Translations under genes and position numbers: made by a program
Origin: Hyphomicrobiales bacterium
Lineage (GTDB): Bacteria > Pseudomonadota > Alphaproteobacteria > Rhodospirillales > JACKKN01
DNA length: 64,000 nucleotides
Reading direction: 5' to 3'
Assembly: GCA_024236415.1 (NCBI GenBank)
Contig: JACKKN010000016.1
Coordinates: 57,379 to 121,378, forward strand
Part shown: one piece after another, positions 10,177-17,959 of the stretch
How positions within the stretch are numbered: position 1 is the first letter of the stretch
How the letters are laid out: each line of letters begins with the position of its first letter
The notes under the pieces: generated by a model
Told to the model about the DNA's origin: nothing
Seen by the model: the letters and a program-made list of their open reading frames with translations, nothing else
The model's database searches: none

Positions 10177-11790
10177 CTAGGCGGCCCGGGCGTCCTCGGC
10201 GATCATGTCGGCCGCCTTCTCGCCGATCATGATCACCGGCGCGTTGGTGTTGCCCGACGTCAGGGTCGGCATGATCGAGGCGTCGACCACGCGCAGGCCG
10301 CGCAGGCCGTGCACGCGCAGGCGCTCGTCCACCACGGCCATGGGGTCGGGGCCCATCTTGCAGGTGCCGACCGGGTGGTAGATGGTCTGCGCCAGGGTCC
10401 GCGCCGCGTCCAGCAGCTCGGCGTCGGTCTGCGCCTGGGGCCCGGGGCGCAGTTCCTCGGACACGTAGGATTTCAGGGCCTCGGCCCCGACCAGGCGGCG
10501 CGTGAACTTGATCGATTCGACGGCCGTGCGCCGGTCCACCTCCGAGGACAGGTAGTTGGGGTGGATGGCCGGATGGTCGCCGGGCCGCGGCGACTTCAGC
10601 AGGATGCGGCCGCGGCTCTCGGGCCGCAACTGGCACACCGACATGGTGAAGGCCGAGAACTTGTGCGTGCCCTCGCCGGGCGAATCGGCGCTCCACGGCT
10701 GCACGTGGTACTGGATGTCCGGGGTCGCCAGGTCGGGCCGGGTGCGGGCGAAGATGCAGACCTGGCTCGCCCCCATGCTCAGCGGGCCGGTGCGGCGCAG
10801 GCCGTACTCGATGCCCATCAGCATCTTCTTGATGGGGTTGCGCAGGTCGTCGTTCAGGGTGACCGGATCGCGGGTGCCGTAGATCAGGCGGATCTGCAGG
10901 TGGTCCTGCAGGTTCTCGCCGACCCCGGGCAGGTCGTGGACCACGTCGATGCCCAGGTCGCGCAGGTGCGCCCCGGGGCCGATGCCCGACAGCATCAGGA
11001 TCTGCGGCGAGCCGATGGCCCCGCCGGCCAGGATCACCTCGCCGGTACAGCGGGTCTCGCGCGGCTCGCCCTTGACCGTATAGGCCATGCCAACGGCGCG
11101 GCCGTCCTCGATCAGCACCCGGTCGGCCACGGCGTGGGTCTGGATGGTCAGGTTGGGGCGCGACCGGGCCGGGTTCAGGTAGGCGACGGCGGTGCTGCAG
11201 CGCAGGCCCTTGCGCGCCGTGAGCTGGAAGTACCCGGCGCCCTCCTGGTCGTCGCCGTTGAAGTCGTCGCGGCGCGGCACGCCCACCTGCTCGGCGGCGT
11301 CGATGATGGCGTCGCAGATCTCGCGCGTGACCCGGATGTTGGACACCGCCAGGGGCCCGCCTTCGCCGTGGAACTCGTCGCCGCCCCGCTCCTGGTCCTC
11401 GGACAGCTTGAAGTACGGCAGCACGTCGTCGAAGCCCCAGCCGGTGTTGCCCATCTGGCGCCACTGGTCGTAGTCCTCGCGCTGGCCGCGGATGTACAGC
11501 AGCCCGTTGATGGAACTGGAGCCGCCCAGCACCCGCCCGCGCGGCCATTGCAGGGCGCGGCCGCCCAGGCCCGGGTCCGGCTCGGTGGCGTAGCACCAGT
11601 CGGTCATGGGGTTGTGGATGGTCTTGAAGTAGCCCACCGGAATGTGGATCCAGGGGTACCAGTCGCGGCCCCCGGCCTCCAGCAGCAGCACCCGCTTGCC
11701 GGGGTCGGCGCTGAGCCGGTTGGCCACGACACAGCCGGCGGACCCCGCTCCGACGATGATGTAGTCGAAGGTATCCCCGTTGTCGGCCAT
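10177..11790 (-). CDS. GMC-family FAD oxidoreductase (choline/alcohol dehydrogenase-like)
   Basis: A 537-residue glucose-methanol-choline oxidoreductase. FAD-binding GAGSAGC lies at residues 17-23, RGRVLGGSSSINGLLYIRG near 85-103 is GMC signature 1, and GAIGSPQILMLSGIGP near 257-272 is signature 2. The C-terminus has the active-site His in IYHPVGTCKMG and a second in LTSGNTNAPV (Asn in place of the usual second His/Asn pair). It oxidizes an alcohol to an aldehyde with FAD. It resembles the BetA-like alcohol dehydrogenases that are abundant in alphaproteobacteria; choline as substrate is possible because an MttB homologue is nearby, but betaine aldehyde dehydrogenase and BetI are absent here. 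Start ATG 11790 follows GGGAGGGGGAC. Confidence 0.9.
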   Translation of the reverse strand: MADNGDTFDYIIVGAGSAGCVVANRLSADPGKRVLLLEAGGRDWYPWIHIPVGYFKTIHNPMTDWCYATEPDPGLGGRALQWPRGRVLGGSSSINGLLYIRGQREDYDQWRQMGNTGWGFDDVLPYFKLSEDQERGGDEFHGEGGPLAVSNIRVTREICDAIIDAAEQVGVPRRDDFNGDDQEGAGYFQLTARKGLRCSTAVAYLNPARSRPNLTIQTHAVADRVLIEDGRAVGMAYTVKGEPRETRCTGEVILAGGAIGSPQILMLSGIGPGAHLRDLGIDVVHDLPGVGENLQDHLQIRLIYGTRDPVTLNDDLRNPIKKMLMGIEYGLRRTGPLSMGASQVCIFARTRPDLATPDIQYHVQPWSADSPGEGTHKFSAFTMSVCQLRPESRGRILLKSPRPGDHPAIHPNYLSSEVDRRTAVESIKFTRRLVGAEALKSYVSEELRPGPQAQTDAELLDAARTLAQTIYHPVGTCKMGPDPMAVVDERLRVHGLRGLRVVDASIMPTLTSGNTNAPVIMIGEKAADMIAEDARAA

Positions 11791-11893
11791 GGCCCCTGTC
11801 CCCCTCCCGGCATCCCGCCGGGCGCCCGTTTTCTCGTTGCCGTCCCCGCGATGGCGGTCGTTCCCGGGGCGATTTGCGAACCCCTCTTAAGTG

Positions 11894-11922
11894 TTGCAGA
11901 AACGGCATTGCCGTGCAATAAT
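11894..11922 (+). promoter_or_regulatory. Candidate sigma-70 promoter of the TRAP operon
   Basis: TTGCAG at 11894-11899 (-35, weak) and AATAAT at 11917-11922 (-10, 5 of 6 to consensus) are separated by 17 bp in an AT-rich island of otherwise very GC-rich DNA. It points toward dctP. Confidence 0.45.
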
Positions 11923-11942
11923 GAAATTCCAATGTTCCATTA
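11919..11942. promoter_or_regulatory. Candidate IclR-type operator overlapping the TRAP promoter
   Basis: A 24-bp imperfect palindrome: TAATGAAA (11919-11926) and TTCCATTA (11935-11942), 7 of 8 arm positions complementary, around an 8-bp centre. It overlaps the -10 element, and an IclR regulator is the fourth gene downstream in the same operon (15493-16287), so autoregulated control by that protein is plausible. Confidence 0.5.
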
Positions 11943-12268
11943 ATGAGAAAATTGGACGTTTCGGGGAGAGCTTTCGGCTGCTGATCACCCCTCCGATCAA
12001 GAGTGGGGGCCGGCAAGTCCGCACGGGGAGGCAACATGATCCAAGGCACCGTTCCCATGACGGTACCGGCCGGCGACGTGGTTCCGCTGCGTACGCCCCG
12101 CGCGTCCCGCTCCGAGTCCACCCCCCTGCCACGGCCGGCGCGCCCGCGCCCGGGCCACCCCTCCTGCCCGCCCCCCTTCGGACACCCCGCGGCGGGCAGC
12201 CGCGAAGACGCCGCCGCCCGGCGGCAGTATTCCAACGAAACGAGCAACAGCAACGGGAGGCACTGTTC

Positions 12269-13384
12269 ATGAAAACGCTGAAGAAGATTCTGGCCGGCGT
12301 CGCCGCCGCCACCATGGCGGTGGCGCTGATCGCCGCGCCCAACCTGGCCGAGGCCAAGAAGGTCAAGATCCGGGTGCAGTCGGTGATTCCGTCCAAGGCC
12401 GACGAAGTCACCATGCTGAACGACTTCGCCGACAACGTGCGCGCCCTGACCAACGGCGAGGTGGACATCGAGGTCCTGCCCGCCGGCGCCGTGGTCGGCG
12501 TGAAGGAGACCCTGGAGGCCGTGGACAAGGGCCTGGTCGAGGGCGGCTTCGCCTGGACCCACTACTGGTCCGGCTACCACCCGGCAGCCATGCTGTTCGG
12601 CTCGCCTGTGGCCGGCGCCGGCGTCGGCATCGACAACATCGCCTTCGTGTCCTGGTTCCTGTTCGGCGGCGGCAAGGAGCTGTACGACCAGCTGTGGAAA
12701 GAGATGGGCATGAACGTCCACGGCCTGATGCTGCAGCCGGTGGGCCCCGAGGCCCTGGGCTGGTTCAAGGAGCCCATCAACAGCATGGCGGACTTCCGCA
12801 AGTACCGCTTCCGCACGCCCCCGGGCATCCCCGGCCAGACCTACAAGGACATCGGCGTCGCGGCCGTGGCCATGGGCGGCGGCGACATCCTGCCGGCCCT
12901 GGAAAAGGGCGTGATCGACGCCGCCGAGTGGTGCTGCCCCAAGCCCGACAGCATCTTCGGCTTCCAGAAGGTCCTCAAGCACTACTACCTGCAGGGCCTG
13001 CACCAGGTGGTGGTGAACGCCGACATGTACATCAACGGCGACGTCTGGAACGGCCTGACCGACCACCAGCGCAAGGCCATGGAAGTGGCCGCCGACGCCT
13101 CGTTGATGCGGTCGCTGGGCTACCGCATCTATGAGAACGGCAAGGCGCTGAAGGACCTGACCGAGAACCACGGCGTGATCCTGCACGACACCCCGGCGGA
13201 CTACTTCACCGAGTACATGAACGCCGCCAAGGCGAGCCTGGAGAAGAACGCCGCCGAGAACGCCTTCTTCAAGAAGGTCTGGGATTCGCAGAAGGCGTTC
13301 GCCGCCATCGCGGTGCCGTTCTGGGCCGGCGCGCAGATGTCCAACGCCAGCCTGGGCATGGCCTACGCCAAGGGCAAGAAGTAA
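12269..13384 (+). CDS. dctP: TRAP transporter periplasmic solute-binding protein (DctP/TakP type)
   Basis: A 371-residue extracytoplasmic binding protein. Residues 1-28 form a signal peptide (two Lys pairs, hydrophobic core ending AEA) before KKVKIRVQS. DctP-family features include LPAGAVVGVKETLEAVDKG, a conserved Arg in YRFRTPPGIPGQ that normally salt-bridges the ligand carboxylate, and GGGDILPALEKGVIDAAEW. It resembles the TakP-like branch that binds 2-oxo or hydroxy acids. It heads the operon dctP-dctQ-dctM-iclR. Start ATG 12269 is preceded by CGGGAGG at good spacing. Confidence 0.92.
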   Translation: MKTLKKILAGVAAATMAVALIAAPNLAEAKKVKIRVQSVIPSKADEVTMLNDFADNVRALTNGEVDIEVLPAGAVVGVKETLEAVDKGLVEGGFAWTHYWSGYHPAAMLFGSPVAGAGVGIDNIAFVSWFLFGGGKELYDQLWKEMGMNVHGLMLQPVGPEALGWFKEPINSMADFRKYRFRTPPGIPGQTYKDIGVAAVAMGGGDILPALEKGVIDAAEWCCPKPDSIFGFQKVLKHYYLQGLHQVVVNADMYINGDVWNGLTDHQRKAMEVAADASLMRSLGYRIYENGKALKDLTENHGVILHDTPADYFTEYMNAAKASLEKNAAENAFFKKVWDSQKAFAAIAVPFWAGAQMSNASLGMAYAKGKK

Positions 13385-13418
13385 CGATCCGACATGGGCC
13401 CGCCAGGGCCCTGTGGCG

Positions 13419-13443
13419 GGGGGCGGACCGAATATCCGCCCCC
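13419..13443 (+). terminator. Hairpin between dctP and dctQ
   Basis: A 9-bp perfect stem GGGGGCGGA / TCCGCCCCC (13419-13427 and 13435-13443) with a 7-nt loop and no U-tract. In binding-protein operons a hairpin here usually acts as an mRNA-stabilizing or partial stop structure that keeps the binder more abundant than the permease. Confidence 0.5.
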
Positions 13444-13550
13444 TGCCCCCCCCCAGATCATTCGTTTGCCGATTTGAATGCCCTTTTCCCGCGCGCGCCG
13501 GGCCCGGTCCGCCGCCGCGCCGAACAAGAACGCGGAACGCGAGGAGTGCC

Positions 13551-14165
13551 ATGGCGGAAGAACCAAGCCACCTGGACATATCCGACGAGCTGATCGCCGA
13601 ACGGCGGTCCGGCAATCCCGGCGACCTGCCCACGGACATGCCGCTGTGGATGGCCCGCGCCATCGCCGGCATCGACACCTTCAGCCTGTGGGTCGGGCGC
13701 ATCGTCTGCTGGCTGACCCTGCCGATCATCTTCGCCATGGTGTACGAGGTCATCGCCCGCTATGCCTTCGTGGCGCCGACCATGTGGGCCTACGACGTGT
13801 CGCGCATGCTGTACGGGGCCCTGTTCATGCTGGGCGCCGGCTACGCCCTCAGCAAGGGCGTGCACATCCGCGCCGACTTCATCTACCGCAACTGGACGGC
13901 GCGCACCCAGGGCGTGATCGACACCGTGCTCTACGTGCTGTTCTACTTCCCCGGCCTGGCGGTGTTCCTGTGGATGTCCACGGACTTCGCCTACCTGGCC
14001 TGGTTCCGCGGCGAGAAGGGCATGGACACGGCCTGGATGCCGCACATGGGGCCGATCAAGACGGCCCTGCCCGTGGGCGTCGCCCTGCTGCTGATCCAGG
14101 GCTTCTCGGAACTGCTAAAAAGCTATTACGCGGCGACCCGCGGAAGGTGGCCCTATGAGCAATGA
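13551..14165 (+). CDS. dctQ: TRAP transporter small permease (DctQ)
   Basis: A 204-residue protein with four membrane helices (about residues 42-65, 80-100, 125-147 and 165-185). The family pattern is present: VGRIVCWLTLPIIFAMVYEVIARYAF, then WAYDVSRMLYGALFMLGAGYALSKGVHIRADF, which includes the conserved GxH(I/V)R. A ~40-residue hydrophilic N-terminus precedes helix 1. It pairs with DctM in the Na+-driven permease. Its 3' end overlaps dctM by 11 nt, indicating translational coupling. Confidence 0.9.
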   Translation: MAEEPSHLDISDELIAERRSGNPGDLPTDMPLWMARAIAGIDTFSLWVGRIVCWLTLPIIFAMVYEVIARYAFVAPTMWAYDVSRMLYGALFMLGAGYALSKGVHIRADFIYRNWTARTQGVIDTVLYVLFYFPGLAVFLWMSTDFAYLAWFRGEKGMDTAWMPHMGPIKTALPVGVALLLIQGFSELLKSYYAATRGRWPYEQ

Positions 14166-15474
14166 GGTCCTGGGCCTGGTCCTGATCGGCTGCATGCTGT
14201 TCGCGATCTTCATCGGCTTCCCCATCTCCTTCACCCTGATCTTCCTGGGCTTCGTGTTCGGGTACCTGGGCTTCGGCAAGGTCGTCTTCTACCTGATGAC
14301 GTTCCAGTTCTCGTCGGTGATGCTGGAACAGACCCTGGCCGCCGTGCCGCTGTTCATCTTCATGGGCATCCTCATGGAGCAGGCGGGGCTGATGGAACGA
14401 TTATTCGGCGCCGTGCAGATGATGCTGTCGCGGGTGCGCGGCGCGCTGTACATCGCCGTGCTGTTCGTCTCCACCATCTTCGCCGCCGCCACCGGCATCG
14501 TCGGCGCCTCGGTGACGATCCTGGGCATCATGGCGGCCAAGACCATGAACCGGTCGGGATACGACGTGCGCCTGGCCTCGGGCACCATCACCGCCGGCGG
14601 CACCCTGGGCATCCTGATCCCGCCCAGCATCATGCTGGTGGTCATGGGGCCGGTGCTGGAGGTGCCGGTCACCGACCTGTTCGCCGCCGCCATCGTGCCC
14701 GGCATCATGCTGGCCCTGCTGTACACCGCCTATGCCCTGGTGCGGTGCTGGATCAACCCGTCCCTGGGCCCGGCCCTGGCGGTCGAGGACCGGGCCGAAA
14801 GCATGGCCCATGTGGTGCGCGAGTTCGTGCTCGGCCTGGTGCCGCCGGCGGCGCTGGTGTCGTCGGCCCTGGGCAGCATCCTGTTCGGCTTCGCCACCCC
14901 CACCGAGGGTGCCGGCTGCGGCGCCGCCGGGGCCTTCCTGCTGGCCCTGGCCTATCGCCGCCTGACCTTCAAGAAGGTGTTCGAGGCCCTGGTCAAGACC
15001 CTGGAAATCTCGGCCCTGATCCTGGTCCTGGTGGCGGCGTCAAACTTCTTCGGCGCCGTGTTCTCGCGCCTGGGCACGCCGACCATGCTGACCGAGCTGC
15101 TGCTGGACCTGGAGCTCAACCGCATGGTGATCCTGTTCATCATCATGGCGCTGATCTTCCTGCTGGGCTGGCCGCTGGAATGGGTGCCGATCGTGCTGAT
15201 CATCGTGCCCATCCTGCTGCCGCTGATCGACCAGCTGGGCTTCAACCTGACCTGGTTCGGCATCCTGGTGGCGGTCAACCTGCAAACGGCCTGGCTGTCG
15301 CCACCGGTGGCCCTGTCGGCCTACTTCCTCAAGGGCGTGGTGCCGGAATGGGACCTGAAGGACATCTACCTGGGCATGATGCAGTTCATGGTCATCCAGC
15401 TCATCGGCCTGCTGCTGATCATCATCTTCCCGCAGATCGCCCTGTGGCTGCCCAGCGTGATGTACGGAGACTGA
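14155..15474 (+). CDS. dctM: TRAP transporter large permease (DctM)
   Basis: A 439-residue polytopic membrane protein of normal DctM length, with about 12 helices. Typical motifs are VPLFIFMGILMEQAGL, FAAATGIVGASVTILGIMAAKTM, a Gly-rich SGTITAGGTLGILIPPSIMLV (selectivity region), and GWPLEWVPIVLIIVPILLPL in the C-terminal half. Together with DctQ it forms the secondary transporter that accepts ligand from DctP. The start overlaps dctQ. Confidence 0.94.
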   Translation: MSNEVLGLVLIGCMLFAIFIGFPISFTLIFLGFVFGYLGFGKVVFYLMTFQFSSVMLEQTLAAVPLFIFMGILMEQAGLMERLFGAVQMMLSRVRGALYIAVLFVSTIFAAATGIVGASVTILGIMAAKTMNRSGYDVRLASGTITAGGTLGILIPPSIMLVVMGPVLEVPVTDLFAAAIVPGIMLALLYTAYALVRCWINPSLGPALAVEDRAESMAHVVREFVLGLVPPAALVSSALGSILFGFATPTEGAGCGAAGAFLLALAYRRLTFKKVFEALVKTLEISALILVLVAASNFFGAVFSRLGTPTMLTELLLDLELNRMVILFIIMALIFLLGWPLEWVPIVLIIVPILLPLIDQLGFNLTWFGILVAVNLQTAWLSPPVALSAYFLKGVVPEWDLKDIYLGMMQFMVIQLIGLLLIIIFPQIALWLPSVMYGD

Positions 15475-15492
15475 GGAACCGGGCCCCGACCC

Positions 15493-16287
15493 ATGGATGA
15501 CGCGGCGACCAGGGACGGCGACAACCGGGGCTCGCGCTCGATCCGCGCCCTCGAGGTGGTGGAGGCGGTGATCGACGCCGACGGCCCGGTCACCATGGCC
15601 GCCCTGGCCGACGCCACGGGCCTGCCGCGGGCCAGCCTGCACCGCATCGTCGGCCTGCTGACCGACGAGGGATTCCTGCGCACCGAGCCGGGCGGCCGCG
15701 GCCTGATCGGCGGCCCGCGCCTGCTGCGCCTGGCGCGCCGCACCCAGGCATCGGCGCCGGCCATGGGCCACCGCCACGGCATCCTGGCGGTGGTGGCGCG
15801 CGAGGTCGGCGAGACCTTCAACATCGCCGTCCCGGCCGGCGACGGCATGCGCTACCACGACCGGGTCGAGACCGAATGGCCCCTGCGCCACCAGTTGCCC
15901 ATCGGCAGCCAAGTGCCCCTGCACTGCACCGCCAGCGGCAAGCTGTACCTGAGCAGCCTGCCCCGGCGCGAGCGCGACAAGCTGCTGTCCGTGCTGCCGC
16001 TGGAGCGGCACACGCCCAAGACCATGACCACGGCCGCCGAGCTGGGGCCGGCCCTGGACGAGATCCGCCGCACGCGCTGCGGCGTCGACGACGAGGAGTT
16101 CATCGACGGCATGGTGGCCCTGGCCGTGCCGATCACCGACGGCAAGGGCCGCATGATTGCCGCCCTGGCCTTCCACGCGCCGCGGGTGCGCATGTCGCTG
16201 CAACAGGCGCGCGCCTTCCTGCCGGTGGTGCGCCGGGCGGCGGCGGCCATGTCCGAGGACCCCCAGGACCAGGACCAGGACCCGTGA
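15493..16287 (+). CDS. IclR-family transcriptional regulator, TRAP-operon linked
   Basis: A 264-residue IclR protein. The N-terminal winged helix-turn-helix covers residues ~12-75 (GPVTMAALADATGLPRASLHRIVGLLTDEGF), followed by the effector domain with PIGSQVPLHCTASGKLYLS, RCGVDDEEFIDGMVALAVPI and ALAFHAPRVRMS. It starts 18 nt after dctM, so it is the fourth gene of the TRAP operon and probably senses the imported acid. The palindrome at 11919-11942 is a reasonable binding site. Confidence 0.92.
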   Translation: MDDAATRDGDNRGSRSIRALEVVEAVIDADGPVTMAALADATGLPRASLHRIVGLLTDEGFLRTEPGGRGLIGGPRLLRLARRTQASAPAMGHRHGILAVVAREVGETFNIAVPAGDGMRYHDRVETEWPLRHQLPIGSQVPLHCTASGKLYLSSLPRRERDKLLSVLPLERHTPKTMTTAAELGPALDEIRRTRCGVDDEEFIDGMVALAVPITDGKGRMIAALAFHAPRVRMSLQQARAFLPVVRRAAAAMSEDPQDQDQDP

Positions 16288-16378
16288 CCGTGCACGACCC
16301 GAAGACGGCGGAGAACACCTTCGTCGCCGGCGACCCCTTCGAACTGACCCCCTGAGCGGCACCGGGAGCGACACGGCC

Positions 16379-17158
16379 ATGGTCAACGGAGATCCCCGTC
16401 GGCGGTTCGACCTGAGCGGCGAGGTGGCCCTGTGCACCGGCGCCTCGTCGGGCATCGGCCGGCGCATGGCCTCGGCCCTGGCGCGCGCCGGCGCCGACGT
16501 GGTGCTGACGGCGCGCAGCCGCGACGCCCTGGCCGAGGCCGAGGCCGAAATCACCGCCGCGGGGCCCGGCCGCGCCGCCGCCATCGCCGCCGACCTGTCG
16601 GACCGCCATGCCCTGCCGACCCTGGCCGAGCGCACCGGTGTGGCCTTCGGCGCGCCCACCATCCTGGTCAACGCCGCCGGGGTCAACCTGCGCCAGTCCT
16701 GGCGCGAGATCACGCCGGAAAGCTGGGACGCGACCCTGAACCTGAACCTTGCCACGCCGTTCTTCCTGGCCCGGGCCCTGGTGCCGGGCATGGTGGCCCG
16801 GGGTCACGGGCGGATCATCAACCTGGCCTCGCTGCAATCCTTCCGCGCCTTCCCCAACGGGCTCGCCTACGGCGCCTCCAAGGGCGGGATCGCCCAGCTC
16901 ACCCGGGCCATGGCCGAGGCCTGGTCGAGTAGCGGCATCACCGCCAACGCCATCGCCCCGGGGTTCTTCGAGACGGCCCTGACGGCGCCCGTGTTCAAGG
17001 ACCCGGACGCCGCCGAATACCAGGCCCAGCGCACGGCCGTGGGCCGCAACGGCGAGATGCCCGACCTGGACGGCCTGACCGTGTTCCTGGCCTCGCCCGC
17101 GGCCTCCTACATCACCGGCCAGGTGATCGCCCTGGACGGCGGCTACCTGGCCAAGTAG
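16379..17158 (+). CDS. SDR-family oxidoreductase (gluconate 5-dehydrogenase/FabG-like)
   Basis: A 259-residue classical SDR with the cofactor motif TGASSGIG near residues 20-27, NAAG near 101, the catalytic Ser region NLASLQS, YGASKGG (YxxxK) near 162, and APGFFETALT after it. ARSRD at the end of strand 2 suggests NADP(H). The C-terminal ASYITGQVIALDGGY is typical of polyol/hydroxyacid SDRs. It lies 91 bp after the iclR gene and may oxidize the acid imported by the TRAP system, but no substrate is implied by sequence alone. ATG 16379 was chosen because the longer frame overlaps iclR. Confidence 0.88.
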   Translation: MVNGDPRRRFDLSGEVALCTGASSGIGRRMASALARAGADVVLTARSRDALAEAEAEITAAGPGRAAAIAADLSDRHALPTLAERTGVAFGAPTILVNAAGVNLRQSWREITPESWDATLNLNLATPFFLARALVPGMVARGHGRIINLASLQSFRAFPNGLAYGASKGGIAQLTRAMAEAWSSSGITANAIAPGFFETALTAPVFKDPDAAEYQAQRTAVGRNGEMPDLDGLTVFLASPAASYITGQVIALDGGYLAK

Positions 17159-17190
17159 GCCGGCCGGTCGCCCCGGCGATACGGCCATCG

Positions 17191-17210
17191 CCGTCATTTC
17201 CGCGCAGGCC
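17191..17210. repeat. Degenerate copy of the genomic GTCATTCCCGCGCAGG-type repeat
   Basis: CCGTCATTTCCGCGCAGGCC in the convergent gap matches the left half of the palindromic repeat at 27992-28013 at most positions but lacks its right arm. Confidence 0.5.
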
Positions 17211-17278
17211 GCGGCCACGGTATTGGTATACGTCCGGTCCCACCCCGACCCCGCCGCCGGAAGTGGCTGTCGTCGCCC

Positions 17279-17959
17279 CTACCCCCTCCCCATGGCGCGG
17301 CGGAAGGCGGCCATGTGGAACCGCTGCTGGGCCGGCGCGTAGGCATACTCCTGCCCCACCGGACAGGCGTGGCGCGCCCGGCAGCCGCCGGCCATGCAGT
17401 CGCGGCCCGCGTCCGCCGCCAGGTGGCCGGCGCAGGCCGCCGTGTCGTAGCCCGCGCCGGTGAAGGCCGCGACCGGGCAGGCCGACAGGCAGGGCCGCCC
17501 GTCGCAGGTGTCGCAGGGACTGGGGGCCGGGTCTTGCGGCGGCAGGTCGAGGCGGTCGGCGAACAGCAGCGCGCCGCGGTAGCCGTGCCACAGGCCGTAG
17601 CGCGCGTGGATGAAGATGCCCAGCGGCGACGGGTGGCAGGGCTCGGCGCGGCGGGCCCAACGCTGGAACGGCAGCGGCGGCGCGTCGAAGGGAAAGCAGG
17701 CGGCCGCCCCCAGGTCCCGGGCCAGGCCGCCGACCACCCGCCGCGACCAGTCGTCCAGCAGGTCCCGGTCCGGGTCGCAGGCGGCGGCGAAGGCCGCCCA
17801 CATGGCCGGCCCGGCGTTGCCCACCAGCACCAGGGTCGCCGCCGGCCGCCCCGGCGCCGCCGCCGGCACGCCATCCCCGGGGCCCGGATGGAAGGCCCCG
17901 CGCGGGGTCAGGCCGGCGGCGCGCACTGCCGCCTCCACCCGCGCCAGGGTCTGGGTCAT
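17279..17959 (-). CDS. QueG-like/ferredoxin-like double 4Fe-4S protein
   Basis: A 226-residue protein. The first ~130 residues resemble the flavin/cobalamin-free epoxyqueuosine-reductase-like N-region (ATLVLVGNAGPAMW; FPFDAPPLPFQRWARRA). The C-terminal third carries two Cys clusters: CDTCDGRPCLSACP (C-x2-C-x4-C-x3-CP) and CMAGGCRARHACP with an upstream Cys (C-x4-C-x5-CP), enough for two [4Fe-4S] centres. Its ATG overlaps the acyl-CoA dehydrogenase stop (ATGA), so the two proteins are made together. It may accept electrons or be a maturation factor; its role is unknown. It is shorter than true QueG (about 340-380 residues). Confidence 0.8.
   Translation of the reverse strand: MTQTLARVEAAVRAAGLTPRGAFHPGPGDGVPAAAPGRPAATLVLVGNAGPAMWAAFAAACDPDRDLLDDWSRRVVGGLARDLGAAACFPFDAPPLPFQRWARRAEPCHPSPLGIFIHARYGLWHGYRGALLFADRLDLPPQDPAPSPCDTCDGRPCLSACPVAAFTGAGYDTAACAGHLAADAGRDCMAGGCRARHACPVGQEYAYAPAQQRFHMAAFRRAMGRG

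Larger units (their letters stand above)
11791..12268. other. 478-bp divergent promoter region of GMC oxidoreductase and TRAP operon
   Basis: The gap contains an AT-rich island (about 11885-11965) with a promoter and a palindrome (listed separately), then roughly 300 bp of GC-rich leader up to the dctP ribosome site (CGGGAGG at 12254-12260). Short open frames in the leader have no Shine-Dalgarno and no recognisable product. The long leader may carry post-transcriptional control, but I see no known riboswitch. Confidence 0.6.

Noticed and set aside
12003..12272. Short plus-strand frame in the dctP leader
   Set aside because: No ribosome-binding site, Arg/Pro-rich low-complexity product, overlaps the start of dctP.
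10130..13753. 1207-residue minus-strand frame
   Set aside because: It reads through the GMC gene in another frame and through the dctP antisense strand; no domain matches.
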